A stretch of 64,000 bases of DNA from Pseudomonas muyukensis (GCF_019139535.1 NZ_CP077073.1:5463655-5527654), one strand, 5' to 3'; positions 22,730-32,287 are shown, counted from the stretch's first letter. A program made the numbers and translations. Notes: generated by a model from the letters alone, not told the origin.

Positions 22730-23740
22730 TCACCAGGTCAGGCAGATCTTGCCGAAATGCCGGTTGCTCTCCTGGTAGCGGAACGCCTCGACGATCTGCT
22801 CCAGTTCGAAGTGCTTGTCCACCACCGGCCGCAGGCCGTTGGCGTCGATGGCGCGGACCATCGCCTGCTGCTGCGCCCGGCTGCCCACCAGCACCCCTTG
22901 CAGGCGGATCTGCCGCACCAGCGCCTGGACCAACGGCAACTGCCCGGCAACACCGGTGAGGATGCCGATCAACGACACATGCCCACCGATGCGCGCGGCG
23001 ATCATCGATTGCTCCAGAGTGGCCGGGCCGCCGACTTCGATCACATGGTCCACGCCACGGCCGGCGGTGAGCTCTCGCACTTTCTCGCCCCAGGCCGGGG
23101 TGGATTGGTAATTGATCAGGTGGTCGGCGCCCAGCGCCTTGAGGCGCTCGAGCTTGGCATCGCTGGACGAGGTGGCGATCACCGTGGCACCGGCCAGCTT
23201 GGCGAACTGCAAGGCAAAGATCGACACGCCGCCGGTGCCCTGCACCAGCACGCTGTCACCCGGCTTGAGGTGGTCATCGCTCATCAGCGCGCGCCAGGCG
23301 GTCAGCCCGGCGGTGGTCAGGGTCGCCGACTCGGCATGGCTGTAGCCCCGGGGTGCATGGGTGAAGGAGGTGGCGCGGGCGGTCACCTGCTCGCGGGCGT
23401 AGCCGTCGATGCCATCGCCCGGCACGCTGGCAAAGCCTTCGACCTGGGCCTGGCCGTCGAGCCAGTCGGGGAAGAAGGTGCTGACCACCGCGTCGCCGAC
23501 CTGGAACTCGCTGACACCCGCGCCCACCGCGATGACCTCGCCGGCGCCGTCGGCCATGGGGATACGTCGCTCACTGGGGCCCCACATGCCGCTGACCACG
23601 GCGAAGTCGTGGTAGTTGAGGGAGCTGGCGTGCAGGCGCACGGTGATCTCACCGGCCTTGGGCGCGGCGGCCTCGCTGGTGCCGACCTGGACCTTGTCGT
23701 AGCCGCCGCCTGGTTGGATGTAGATGGCTTTGCTGCTCAT
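22730..23740 (-). CDS. Zinc-lacking MDR-type NAD(P)H-dependent oxidoreductase
   Basis: This 336-residue medium-chain dehydrogenase/reductase starts at MSSKAIYIQPGGG (ATG 23740). An N-terminal GroES-like domain contains SSLNYHDFAVVSGMWG, and the Rossmann domain has VLVQGTGGVSIFALQFAKLA and GVDHVIEVGGPATLEQSM. The catalytic-zinc cysteine of true alcohol dehydrogenases is absent, as in quinone oxidoreductases and related reductases. Likely a cytoplasmic NADPH-dependent reductase of quinones or enals. The frame is open further upstream but runs into repeat DNA, so those starts are rejected. Confidence 0.8.
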   Translation of the reverse strand: MSSKAIYIQPGGGYDKVQVGTSEAAAPKAGEITVRLHASSLNYHDFAVVSGMWGPSERRIPMADGAGEVIAVGAGVSEFQVGDAVVSTFFPDWLDGQAQVEGFASVPGDGIDGYAREQVTARATSFTHAPRGYSHAESATLTTAGLTAWRALMSDDHLKPGDSVLVQGTGGVSIFALQFAKLAGATVIATSSSDAKLERLKALGADHLINYQSTPAWGEKVRELTAGRGVDHVIEVGGPATLEQSMIAARIGGHVSLIGILTGVAGQLPLVQALVRQIRLQGVLVGSRAQQQAMVRAIDANGLRPVVDKHFELEQIVEAFRYQESNRHFGKICLTW

Positions 23741-23839
23741 GAGAGGCGTCTCCATCGGGGGGAAAGGTGCAGTGCAGCTTAGACAGGTCTTCAGCCTGGT
23801 GTGCGGCCATCGCCAATGGCGAACCGGCACGGTCCCTGG

Positions 23840-24275
23840 AGGAGCGGCTTTAGCCGTGAACACCGGCATAGCCGGTGCCATCCACCGCGTCGCCTGGTTC
23901 GCCAGCAAGGCTGGCTCCTACAGGTATTGCAGGTCGCAGACGGCGTAGGCGCCGGCCTTGCCGGCGAACACCGGCGCAGCCGGTGCCATCCTCCGCGTCG
24001 CCTGGTTCGCCAGCAAGGCTGGCTACAGGTGTTGCAGGCCGTACGCGTTGTAGGAGCCGGCTTGCCGGCGAACACCGGCGCAGCCGGTGCCATCCTCCGT
24101 GGCGCCTGGTTCGCCAGCAAGGCTGGCTACAGGTGTTGCAGGCCGTACGCGTTGTAGGAGCCGGCTTGCCGGCGAACACCGGCGCAGCCGGTGCCATCCA
24201 CCGCGTCGCCTGGTTCGCCAGCAAGGCTGGCTCCTACGGGTATTACAGGCCGAAAGCGTTGTAGGCGAACACCGG
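23840..24275. repeat. Tandem array of about 104-bp units built from family A REP sequences
   Basis: The block gccggcgaacaccggcgcag recurs at 23960, 24064 and 24168, an exact 104-bp period, with a diverged first unit near 23853 and a broken last unit near 24267. Each unit contains two opposed palindromes (gccggcttgccggc and gccagcaaggctggc). It lies between the oxidoreductase and the HAD gene, both on the minus strand. Confidence 0.95.
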
Positions 24276-24293
24276 CGCCAGGAAAACCCAGTG

Positions 24294-24893
24294 TCACTGA
24301 GCGTCCAGCAGCAACCCCTTCAGCGCCCGGCAGTCCGCCGCATGCCAATCGGTCAAATGCGGCCAGGGATTGTCCGGCAGATTCACCAGCACAGTGCGGG
24401 TGCCAGCGGCGCGGCCGCAATCGAGGTCGAAGCGGTAGTCGCCGACCATCACCATCTCGCCAGGCGCCACGCCCCAGGCCCGGGCAATCTGCAGCAGCCC
24501 ATCCGGGCTGGGCTTGGGCGCGGCCTCGTCACGGCCAAGAATCTGCTCGACCGGGAAGCAGTCGGCCAGGCCGATGGCTTGCAGGGTCACGTGGGCCAGC
24601 TCGCGGGCGTTACGGGTGAGGATCGCCAGCCGGCAATCGCGCGCGGCCAACTCACGCACCAGCTCCACCGCCCCGACCGCAGCCTGCGAGGCCAGCGCCA
24701 GGTCGCGCTCGTGCTCCAGCAGCCAGGCATGCTTGGCCGCCGCCTCGTCCGCCGGCAACGCGGCCAGGTGGGTGAGGATGTCGTGCGCGGCCGGGATGCC
24801 CAGGGCTTGGCGAATGGCCGCGAAATCATGCACGGCCACGGTCAGGGTGCCGTCCATGTCGAACACCCAGTGACGGATATCGCCCAGGCTCAT
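24294..24893 (-). CDS. HAD-superfamily phosphatase (Gph/YfnB-like)
   Basis: This 199-residue hydrolase has motif I HWVFDMDGTLTVAVHDF (nucleophile D, acid/base D two residues later), motif II LAILTRN, motif III lysine in AAPKPSPDGLLQ and motif IV MVMVGDYRFDLDCGRAAG. Phosphoglycolate phosphatase-like sugar-phosphate hydrolases are the nearest match; the exact substrate is unknown. ATG 24893 overlaps the tesB stop by 4 bp, so it is co-translated with the thioesterase. Confidence 0.82.
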   Translation of the reverse strand: MSLGDIRHWVFDMDGTLTVAVHDFAAIRQALGIPAAHDILTHLAALPADEAAAKHAWLLEHERDLALASQAAVGAVELVRELAARDCRLAILTRNARELAHVTLQAIGLADCFPVEQILGRDEAAPKPSPDGLLQIARAWGVAPGEMVMVGDYRFDLDCGRAAGTRTVLVNLPDNPWPHLTDWHAADCRALKGLLLDAQ

Positions 24894-25759
24894 GCCCAGT
24901 CCTGGCGATGGCGGATCAGCCCTTCCTGGGTCGACGAGGCCACCAGCTGCCCGGCGCGGTTGAAGATGCTGCCGCGGCAGAAACCACGGGCATTGCCGGC
25001 CCAAGGGCTGTCGGTGGCGTACAGCAGCCATTCGTCGGCGCGCAGGTCGCGGTGGAACCACAGCGAGTGGTCGAGGCTGGCGATCTGCATGTCCTTCTGC
25101 CACACCGAGCGGCCATGGGGCAGCAGCGAGGTGGTCAGCAGGCCGAAGTCCGAGGCGTAGGCCAGCAGGTACTTGTGCAGCGCGGGGATGTCCGGGAGCG
25201 TGCCGTCGGCACGGAACCAGGCGTACTTGACCGGGTCGCCCGGCTTGGGGTCGAACGGGTCGCGCTCGGTCACCGGGCGGATCTCGATGGGCTTGGCGCA
25301 TAGCACCTTCTCGCGGATGCGTTCGGGCAGCTTGTCGGCCAGCTTGTGGGCCAGCTCGACCTCGCTGGGCAGGTTCTCCGGGCCAACCACATCAGGCATC
25401 TGCGCCTGGTGCTCGAATCCCTCTTCGTCGTACTGGAACGACGCGCTGCAGGTGAAGATCGGCTGGCCCTTCTGGATCGCCGTCACCCGCCGGGTGCTGA
25501 AGCTGCCGCCATCGCGCACGCGGTCCACCGAGTAGACCACCGGCATGCTGGCATCGCCTGGGCGCAGGAAATAGCCATGCAGCGAATGTACATGGCGCGC
25601 GTCCTCGACCGTCTGGCTGGCCGCCGACAACGACTGGCCGAGCACCTGGCCACCGTACAGCTGGCGAAAGCCCAGGTCCTGGCTGCGTCCGCGGAACAGG
25701 TTCTCCTCGATGGACTCGAGGCTCAGCAAATCGACCAGATCGTCGAGTACATGGCTCAT
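24890..25759 (-). CDS. tesB: Acyl-CoA thioesterase II
   Basis: This 289-residue double-hotdog thioesterase hydrolyses medium- and long-chain acyl-CoA to free acid and CoA. Family features are the N-terminal LYGGQVLGQSLSAASQTV, HSLHGYFLRPGD, and the C-terminal hotdog IASLDHSLWFHRDLRADEWL followed by GNARGFCRGSIFNRAG. Length matches E. coli TesB (about 286). Start ATG 25759 (MSHVLDD) has AGGAG six bases upstream. First gene of a two-gene unit with the HAD phosphatase. Confidence 0.92.
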   Translation of the reverse strand: MSHVLDDLVDLLSLESIEENLFRGRSQDLGFRQLYGGQVLGQSLSAASQTVEDARHVHSLHGYFLRPGDASMPVVYSVDRVRDGGSFSTRRVTAIQKGQPIFTCSASFQYDEEGFEHQAQMPDVVGPENLPSEVELAHKLADKLPERIREKVLCAKPIEIRPVTERDPFDPKPGDPVKYAWFRADGTLPDIPALHKYLLAYASDFGLLTTSLLPHGRSVWQKDMQIASLDHSLWFHRDLRADEWLLYATDSPWAGNARGFCRGSIFNRAGQLVASSTQEGLIRHRQDWA

Positions 25760-25849
25760 GGGCATCTCCTGGCAAGGCGTCACGGTGCTGTTATGTCGGC
25801 AAATGATACAAGGTTTGTCATACAACCCGTCGATTGGATGGCCCTGCAC

Positions 25850-26419
25850 TCAACCGCGCTGGTTCTCCTGCCAGCAGGCGCGGTCAATGCGGTACAGCAC
25901 ATGCGGGCGCAACGGGTCCCCCGCCGGCAGGCGTGGGTGTTCGAAGCTGCCGGCCGGGTCATGGCGCATGCCGATGGCTTGCATGACTTTCTGCGAGGGC
26001 ACGTTGCTGGCGGTGGTGAACGACACCACCTCGTCCAGCTGCAGCTGGGCGAAGGCGCAGCGCAGGCAGGCCCACGCCGCCTCGCTGGCAAAGCCCAGGC
26101 CCCAATGGCGACGGGCCAGGCGCCAGCCGATCTCCACGGCCGGGGCGAAGGCGGCGTCGAAATTGACGTTAAGCAGCCCGGTCATGCCGATGAAGGCGCC
26201 AGTGTCCTTGCGCTCCAGGGCCCACAGGCCGAAGCCGTATTCGTTGAAGTGGCCGCGGATCCGACCGATCAGCGCGGCGGCCTCGACCCGCGTCATCGGT
26301 GCCGGGAAGTAGCGCATCACCTGCGGGTCGGCGCACAGCGCGGCGAATTCGCGCAGGTCGTCGTCCTGCCATTGGCGCAACACCAGGCGCGGGCTTTCCA
26401 GTTCGAGGATGGGGGGCAT
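25850..26419 (-). CDS. RimJ/RimL-type GNAT acetyltransferase
   Basis: This 189-residue protein has the RimJ/RimL-like opening LESPRLVLRQWQDDDLREFA, the middle strand YGFGLWALERKDTGAFIGMTG and the acetyl-CoA loop ARRHWGLGFASEA. It presumably acetylates a protein N-terminus or small amine; the substrate is not predictable. Stands alone between tesB and a divergent phosphatase gene. Confidence 0.82.
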   Translation of the reverse strand: MPPILELESPRLVLRQWQDDDLREFAALCADPQVMRYFPAPMTRVEAAALIGRIRGHFNEYGFGLWALERKDTGAFIGMTGLLNVNFDAAFAPAVEIGWRLARRHWGLGFASEAAWACLRCAFAQLQLDEVVSFTTASNVPSQKVMQAIGMRHDPAGSFEHPRLPAGDPLRPHVLYRIDRACWQENQRG

Positions 26420-26592
26420 CGCAGGGCTCCAGAATCGCAGTGCGCCAGTGTACAGCGTAGGCCGATCCGCGCGCCCGTACCCAGAGCGATGCTTTTTTCA
26501 CATCGGCTTCACCGCCCTCCGACAGCCGGCTGCGCAGAATGCCGGCAGACACCGCGGCCACCGTCGACGCCGCACTGCCATCGGAGTGACGC

Positions 26593-27279
26593 ATGCTTCC
26601 CAGCAACACCTTGCCCAACCCGGCCATCCTGGCCCGCCCTCGGCGCCGCCGTTCGCCCATGACCCTCGGCGCCGCCTTCGGCCTGGTTCTGGCCCTGGTC
26701 GGCGGCGGGGCGTGGCTAGCGACGAGGACACCCATCGTGAACCTTGGCAACGAGCAACAATTGAGCGACAGCGGCCTGCTGCAAGCCTGGAAGGACGGCG
26801 CGGTGATCGTGATGATCCGCCACGCCGAGCGTTGCGACGCCGCCCCCGGGCCGTGCCTGGCTGAACCCGACGGTATCACCGTGGCCGGCAGCCAGGCGGC
26901 GCAGCGGGTCGGCCAGGGGCTGCACGAACTGGGGCTCAACGGCGCCGACCTGCTCAGCAGCCCCAAGCTGCGCACCCGCCAGACCGCGCATTTCATTCTC
27001 GGCCAGGCGCTGGCCAGCGCAGACTGGCTGGGCACCTGCGACCCGCAGTTCCCCGCCGAAGCCATGGCCCACAAGCGGCCGGGGCACAATTTGGTGCTGG
27101 TGACCCACAACGGCTGCATCGACCATTTCGCCCGCCAGCAGCATGTCCCCGGTGGCGAGCGTGCAAGCGGCTATGCCAGCGCGCTGTTCGTTTCGCTGGA
27201 TGGCAGCGGCAAGGCGCGTATTCTCGGGCGCCTGAACGAGCCGGACTGGCAGCGGGTGCTGGCCTCCAGCGGCCGCTGA
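26593..27279 (+). CDS. Membrane-anchored histidine phosphatase (PmrG/Ais-like)
   Basis: This 228-residue protein has a basic N-terminus (ARPRRRRSP), an uncleaved signal anchor at about residues 23-43 and a histidine-phosphatase domain. The catalytic VIVMIRHAERCD carries the phospho-accepting His, and the second histidine region is LVLVTHNGCIDHF. Ais/PmrG enzymes remove phosphate from lipopolysaccharide core heptose; the RHAERCD context resembles them, but the substrate is inferred. GGAG precedes ATG 26593. Confidence 0.7.
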   Translation: MLPSNTLPNPAILARPRRRRSPMTLGAAFGLVLALVGGGAWLATRTPIVNLGNEQQLSDSGLLQAWKDGAVIVMIRHAERCDAAPGPCLAEPDGITVAGSQAAQRVGQGLHELGLNGADLLSSPKLRTRQTAHFILGQALASADWLGTCDPQFPAEAMAHKRPGHNLVLVTHNGCIDHFARQQHVPGGERASGYASALFVSLDGSGKARILGRLNEPDWQRVLASSGR

Positions 27280-27289
27280 GCTCACCTCC

Positions 27290-27376
27290 CCTGTAGGAGC
27301 CAGCTTGCTGGCGAGCCCCTCGACGCGGCGGGTAGCACCGGCTGTGCCACTGTTCGCCGGCAAGCCGGCGCCTGCC
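27290..27376. repeat. REP-type repeat, family A
   Basis: tgtaggagccagcttgctgg followed by gttcgccggcaagccggcg, the same pair of opposed palindromes seen at other family A sites. It lies between two plus-strand genes. Confidence 0.8.
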
Positions 27377-27448
27377 ACGCTCGATTGCATTGGCATCGGC
27401 GCCAGCAATACTGGCAAGATCGGCACTCGCCCTCACCGCGCCGACACC

Positions 27449-28363
27449 ATGCCCCTGCCGCTGATCTACCACGACGACTACAGCCCTGAATTTCCCCCCG
27501 ACCATCGCTTCCCGATGGACAAGTTCCGCCTGTTGCGCGATCACCTGGTGGACAGTGGCCTGACCACCGATGAGGCCTTGCTGCGCCCGCAGGTCTGCCC
27601 CAATGACATCCTCGCCCTGGCCCACGACCGCGGCTACATCGAGCGCTACATGAATGGCGAGCTGTCCCGCGAGGACCAGCGCCGCCTGGGCCTGCCCTGG
27701 AGCGAAGCCCTGGCCCGGCGCACCGTGCGCGCGGTCGGCGGCTCGCTGCTGGCCGCCGAGCAGGCGTTGCAGCATGGCATCGCCTGCCACCTGGCCGGCG
27801 GCACCCACCATGCCCATTACGATCACCCCGCAGGCTTCTGCATCTTCAATGACCTGGCGGTGATCAGCCAGTACCTGCTGCAGGCCGGGCGGGTGCAGCG
27901 GGTGCTGATCTTCGATTGCGACGTGCACCAGGGCGACGGCACCGCGCGCATCCTCCATGACACCCCCGAGGCGGTGACCGTGTCGCTGCACTGCGAGCAG
28001 AACTTCCCGGCGCGCAAGGCCCACAGCGACTGGGACATCCCCCTGCCGCGCGGCATGAACGACCAGGCCTACCTCAAGGTGGTGGAAGACGCGCTGAACT
28101 ACCTGCTGCCGCTGTACCAGCCCGACCTGGTGCTGTACGACGCCGGGGTCGACGTGCACCAGGACGATGCCCTGGGTTACCTGCAGTTGACCGACGCGGG
28201 CCTGGCCGCCCGCGACGAGCACGTGCTGCGCCAGTGCCTGGGCCGCGACATCCCGGTGGTGGGGGTGATCGGCGGTGGCTACAGCAAGGACCGCCTGGCC
28301 CTGGCCCGGCGCCACGGCATCCTCCATCACAGCGCCGCGCGGGTCATGGGTTGTTCACAATGA
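27449..28363 (+). CDS. HDAC-like deacetylase (AcuC/AphA superfamily)
   Basis: This 304-residue zinc-dependent deacetylase shows the metal and catalytic motifs of the histone-deacetylase superfamily: the His dyad in GGTHHAHYDHPAGFCIFND, the zinc ligands in LIFDCDVHQGDGTA and the later DAGVDVHQDDALGYL. Bacterial relatives deacetylate acetylpolyamines, acetoin-related or acetyl-lysine substrates. ATG 27449 (MPLPLIYHDDY) is chosen; the upstream open frame is repeat DNA. Cytoplasmic. Probably followed by its own transcription end before the flavoprotein gene. Confidence 0.88.
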   Translation: MPLPLIYHDDYSPEFPPDHRFPMDKFRLLRDHLVDSGLTTDEALLRPQVCPNDILALAHDRGYIERYMNGELSREDQRRLGLPWSEALARRTVRAVGGSLLAAEQALQHGIACHLAGGTHHAHYDHPAGFCIFNDLAVISQYLLQAGRVQRVLIFDCDVHQGDGTARILHDTPEAVTVSLHCEQNFPARKAHSDWDIPLPRGMNDQAYLKVVEDALNYLLPLYQPDLVLYDAGVDVHQDDALGYLQLTDAGLAARDEHVLRQCLGRDIPVVGVIGGGYSKDRLALARRHGILHHSAARVMGCSQ

Positions 28364-28513
28364 CTGTGGAACCGCCTGTGGATAACCTGCGGGAAAGCCG
28401 CGCCAGCCCTTTAACTACCTGAGCTGCAAAGGCTTGATCATTTTTTGAGCAGTACCTGGGCAGGGCGCGCTGGGGTAGAATGCGCGCTCTTTTCCACAGC
28501 CTGTCGCCCCGCC

Positions 28514-29755
28514 ATGAACGATCCCCGCCCCAGCTCCCGTCCCCTTGTCGCCGTGATCGGTGGCGGCCCTGCCGGCCTGATGGCCGCCGAGGCCCTGGCC
28601 CGACGCGGGGTGGCGGTCGAGGTGTTCGATGCCATGCCTTCGGTGGGCCGCAAGTTCCTGCTGGCCGGGGTCGGTGGCATGAACATCACCCATTCCGAGC
28701 CCTACCCCGCCTTCATCGGCCGCTACGCCGAACGCCAGGGCGACATCGACGCGCTGCTGCGCGGCTTCGACGCCCAGGCCCTGCGCCAGTGGATTCACGG
28801 CCTGGGCATCGAAACCTTCGTCGGCACCTCGGGCCGGGTGTTCCCCCGCGACATGAAGGCCGCGCCGCTGCTGCGCGCCTGGCTCAAGCGCCTGCGCGAG
28901 GCCGGGGTAGTTATCCACACCCGTCACCGCTGGCTCGGCTGGAACGCCGACGGCACCTTGCAGATCGCTTATCCACAGGGTGAATTGCAGCTGCGCGCCG
29001 ACGCCGTGGTACTGGCCCTGGGCGGTGGCAGCTGGGCGCGCCTGGGGTCGGACGGCGCCTGGGCGGCGCTGCTGGCCGAGCGCGGTGTGGATATCTCGCC
29101 GTTGCAGGCGAGCAACTGCGGCTTCGAGGTGGCGGGCTGGAGCGACCTGCTCAAGCACAAGTTCGCTGGCGCGCCGCTGAAGAACATTGCCCTGGCCGTG
29201 CCGGGCAGCGCGCCGCGCAAGGGTGAGTTCATCCTCACCGCCCAGGGCGTGGAAGGCAGCCTGGTGTATGCCTGGTCGGCGCCGTTGCGCGAGGCGATCA
29301 ATCGCGACGGCCAGGCGACCTTGCTGCTCGACCTGCTGCCGGACCGGCCTGTGGACAAGATTGCCCAGGCCCTGGCCAAGCCCCGGGGTTCGCGGTCGAT
29401 GGCCAAGCACCTGCAAGGCCAGCTGGGTATCGACGGGGTGAAGGCTGCGCTGTTGCGCGAGCTTACCGACCCGGCGACCTTCGCCGAGCCACAGCGGCTG
29501 GCGGTGGCGATCAAGGCATTGCCGATCACCCTGGTGCGCGCGCGGCCGCTGGACGAAGCGATCAGCAGCGCAGGTGGCGTGCGTTTCGAAGGGTTGGACC
29601 CAGGCTTGATGCTGACGGGCTTGCCCGGGGTGTTCTGCGCCGGCGAGATGCTGGACTGGGAGGCGCCGACCGGCGGGTACCTGCTGACGGCGTGTTTCGC
29701 CAGTGGTTTGCGCGCGGGAAATGCCGCGGCGGATTGGCTGATGCGCCCGGCGTAA
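28514..29755 (+). CDS. HI0933-family NAD(P)/FAD-dependent flavoprotein (TIGR03862-like)
   Basis: This 413-residue flavoprotein begins with a dinucleotide-binding VAVIGGGPAGLMAAEALARR. The family-specific GRKFLLAGVGGMNITHSE follows, then LALGGGSWARLGSDG, and a C-terminal GVFCAGEMLDWEAPTGGYLL closes the FAD site. The function of HI0933-like proteins is poorly known (putative reductases). ATG 28514 is chosen because the preceding in-frame codons lack similarity. Convergent with rhlE across a short repeat. Confidence 0.88.
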   Translation: MNDPRPSSRPLVAVIGGGPAGLMAAEALARRGVAVEVFDAMPSVGRKFLLAGVGGMNITHSEPYPAFIGRYAERQGDIDALLRGFDAQALRQWIHGLGIETFVGTSGRVFPRDMKAAPLLRAWLKRLREAGVVIHTRHRWLGWNADGTLQIAYPQGELQLRADAVVLALGGGSWARLGSDGAWAALLAERGVDISPLQASNCGFEVAGWSDLLKHKFAGAPLKNIALAVPGSAPRKGEFILTAQGVEGSLVYAWSAPLREAINRDGQATLLLDLLPDRPVDKIAQALAKPRGSRSMAKHLQGQLGIDGVKAALLRELTDPATFAEPQRLAVAIKALPITLVRARPLDEAISSAGGVRFEGLDPGLMLTGLPGVFCAGEMLDWEAPTGGYLLTACFASGLRAGNAAADWLMRPA

Positions 29756-29759
29756 GGCC

Positions 29760-29822
29760 CTGTTCGCCAGCAAGGCTGGCTCCTGCGCAGTCACCTGCAG
29801 GAGCCAGCCTTGCCGGCGAAGC
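29760..29822. repeat. REP-type inverted pair, family A, between convergent genes
   Basis: gccagcaaggctggctcctg is followed by its mirror caggagccagccttgccggc, forming a long potential hairpin between the flavoprotein gene and rhlE. Confidence 0.85.
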
Positions 29823-29825
29823 GCT

Positions 29826-31157
29826 TCAGGGCTTGCGCTTGCCCGGCTTGGCGCCGAAGCTCGGGACCTTGCGCACCGCTTTCACCGGCGGCTGCGCAGC
29901 GCCGCCCTCGGCGCTGTCCATCCAGCGCCCCAGGCCGCGCTTGGCGCTGTTCTCCTTGGGCTTTTTCGGCTTCTTCGGTTTCTTCACCACCTGGCCGCTG
30001 GCGTCGATCTGCGGCACCCGGTGGTCGGGGATGAAGTCCGGTTCTTCATGGCGCGGCAACTGCTGGCGAATCAGCGTCTCGATCGAGGCCAGCAGGTTCA
30101 CCTCATCGGCGCACACCAGCGAAATCGCCTCGCCCTTGTTGCCGGCACGGCCAGTGCGGCCGATACGGTGCACATAGTCCTCGGCGACAATCGGCAGATC
30201 GAGGTTGACCACCAGCGGCAGATCGTCGATGTCCAGGCCGCGGGCAGCGACATCGGTGGCCACCAGCACCTGGATTTCACGGGCCTTGAAGCTGTCCAGC
30301 GCCCGCTGGCGAGTCGCTTGCGGGCGGTCGCCGTGGATGCCGTCGGCATTCACGCCCTCGGCCAGCAGGCGCTCGACCAGTTGGTCCACGCCATTGCGGG
30401 TCTTGGCGAACACCAGCACCTGCTTCCAGCGCTGCTTGCGCATCAGGTGGATAAACAGGTCGGCCTTGCGCTTTTTATCCACAGGCACCAGCCACTGCTT
30501 GACCGTGGTCGCGGCGGCGTTGCGTGGGCTCACTTCGATGCTCAGCGGATCGTTCAGCGCAAGGCCTGCGAGCAGGCGGATCTGCTCGGAGAAGGTGGCG
30601 GAGAACAGCAGCGTCTGGCGCTTGCGCGGCAGCGCGGCGTACACCGCCTGCAACTCTTCGGCGAAGCCCAGGTCGAGCATGCGGTCGGCTTCGTCGAGCA
30701 CCAGGGTCTGCACCTGGCCGAACTTGATGGCGTTCTGACGGAACAGGTCGAGCAACCGCCCTGGGGTGGCCACCAGCAGGTCGACGCCACGACGCAGGCG
30801 CATCATCTGCGGGTTGATGCTGACCCCGCCGTATACCGCATAGGTGGACAGCGGCAGGTTCTCGGCATACTCGCGCACATTGGCGTGCACCTGCTCGGCC
30901 AGCTCGCGGGTCGGCACCAGCACCAGCGCGCGGATCGAATTACTGGCCACCTTCTCCCCTTCCAGGGCCAGGCGCTGCAACACCGGCAGGGCGAAGCCGG
31001 CGGTCTTGCCGGTGCCGGTCTGGGCCGCGGCCATCAGGTCGCGGCCGGCGAGCACGGCGGGAATGGCCTTGGCCTGGACCGGGGTGGGGGTGGTGTAGTC
31101 CAGCGTCTGCAGGGTGCGCAGCAGCGGTTCGATCAGGCCGAGTTGGGCGAAGTTCAT
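29826..31157 (-). CDS. rhlE: DEAD-box ATP-dependent RNA helicase RhlE
   Basis: This 443-residue RNA helicase has all DEAD-box motifs in order: Q motif (TPVQAKAIP), Walker A AAAQTGTGKT, Ia PTRELAEQ, II LVLDEADRMLDLGF, III FSATF, and VI HRIGRTGRAGN. The basic tail is rich in KKPKKPKKPK and ends PGKRKP, as in RhlE proteins that act on ribosome assembly and RNA turnover. The start MNFAQLGL matches the family. Monocistronic. Confidence 0.9.
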   Translation of the reverse strand: MNFAQLGLIEPLLRTLQTLDYTTPTPVQAKAIPAVLAGRDLMAAAQTGTGKTAGFALPVLQRLALEGEKVASNSIRALVLVPTRELAEQVHANVREYAENLPLSTYAVYGGVSINPQMMRLRRGVDLLVATPGRLLDLFRQNAIKFGQVQTLVLDEADRMLDLGFAEELQAVYAALPRKRQTLLFSATFSEQIRLLAGLALNDPLSIEVSPRNAAATTVKQWLVPVDKKRKADLFIHLMRKQRWKQVLVFAKTRNGVDQLVERLLAEGVNADGIHGDRPQATRQRALDSFKAREIQVLVATDVAARGLDIDDLPLVVNLDLPIVAEDYVHRIGRTGRAGNKGEAISLVCADEVNLLASIETLIRQQLPRHEEPDFIPDHRVPQIDASGQVVKKPKKPKKPKENSAKRGLGRWMDSAEGGAAQPPVKAVRKVPSFGAKPGKRKP

Positions 31158-31212
31158 GGCAATACCGTCAGGGGGTTCAGCGAAGGCGGCAAGTTTACCG
31201 CAACGTCCCTGC

Positions 31213-32133
31213 CTACTTGCACATTTCGCCTTTCAACGCTGCCGGCGGCTGCGGCGCCTTGCGCCATTGCGGCAGGCCGATCAGCACCACCGCGCCGATG
31301 ATCACCGCCATGGCTACGCACTCTTCGGCGCCGATCTGCTCGCCGGCGAACACAATCCCCAGCAGCACCGCCACCGCCGGGTTGACGTAGGCGTAGCTGG
31401 TGGCCGCCGCCGGGCGCACGTGCTTGAGCAGGTACAGGTACGAGCTGAACGCCAGGATCGAGCCGAAGAACACCAGGTAGGCCAGCGCGCCCCAACCGGC
31501 GGCGGTGGGCATCTGGGTCAGGCGTTCGCCGCTCACCGCGCTGCCGATCAGCAACGCGGCGCCGCCCACCAGCATTTGCGCGGCGCTGGCCATGGCGCCC
31601 TGGGGCAGCGGCAGGCTCTTGCTCCACACCGAACCGAAAGCCCAGGCCGCCGCGGCGAACAGGATCAGCGCCGCGCCCATGGGGCTGGCCTGCAGGTTGG
31701 AGCCCAGGTTGAGCAGGCCGATGCCGACCAGGCCGAGGACGATCCCCGCCCACTCCAGGCGTGAGTTGCGATGGCCGAACAACAACCCGAACACCAGGGT
31801 GAACAGCGGCACGGTGGCCACCGCCAGGGCGGCCACGCCCGAGGCCACCCCAGCGTGCTCGGCCAGGGTCACGCCGCCGTTGCCGCAACTGAGCAGCAAG
31901 AAGCCAATGGCCCCGGCCGCACGCCATTGTGGCCAGGTCGGCGCCGGCGCCCCGCGCCAGCGCAAAAAGCCATAGAGCAGGCTGCCGGCGATGACGAAGC
32001 GCACCCCGGCCATCAGCAGCGGCGGCCAGGACTCCACGCCGATGCGAATGAACAGGTAGGTCGAGCCCCAGACCAGGTACAGGGCAAGGAAGGCACCGAT
32101 AAGCAACAGTGGAAAGCGACGAGAGGCAGGCAT
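31213..32133 (-). CDS. yedA: DMT/EamA-family exporter YedA
   Basis: This 306-residue protein has ten hydrophobic segments and two EamA repeats. It aligns by eye with E. coli YedA: ALYLVWGSTYLFIRIGVESW, PPLLMAGVRFV, VATVPLFTLVFG and SYAYVNPAVAVLLG. It is a predicted inner-membrane exporter of metabolites or drugs. The Lrp-type regulator gene lies divergently 154 bp away and may control it. Confidence 0.85.
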   Translation of the reverse strand: MPASRRFPLLLIGAFLALYLVWGSTYLFIRIGVESWPPLLMAGVRFVIAGSLLYGFLRWRGAPAPTWPQWRAAGAIGFLLLSCGNGGVTLAEHAGVASGVAALAVATVPLFTLVFGLLFGHRNSRLEWAGIVLGLVGIGLLNLGSNLQASPMGAALILFAAAAWAFGSVWSKSLPLPQGAMASAAQMLVGGAALLIGSAVSGERLTQMPTAAGWGALAYLVFFGSILAFSSYLYLLKHVRPAAATSYAYVNPAVAVLLGIVFAGEQIGAEECVAMAVIIGAVVLIGLPQWRKAPQPPAALKGEMCK

Positions 32134-32287
32134 GGAGAAGGGCTCGAAATCCGTTTACGGGTGACTTAGTTTAGAAAGGGTCACCGGCAAACTTAAGTTA
32201 CAAAACGGCTTTAAAACACCAAAACACTTTTAAATGAATGGTTGTGCACGCGCTTTACCATCGATTGCAAAGCCACCAGGAATCGCC

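Noticed and set aside
23840-24275. CRISPR-like appearance of regular repeats
   Set aside because: The repeated unit is 104 bp throughout with no unique spacers and consists of REP palindromes; no cas genes are present.
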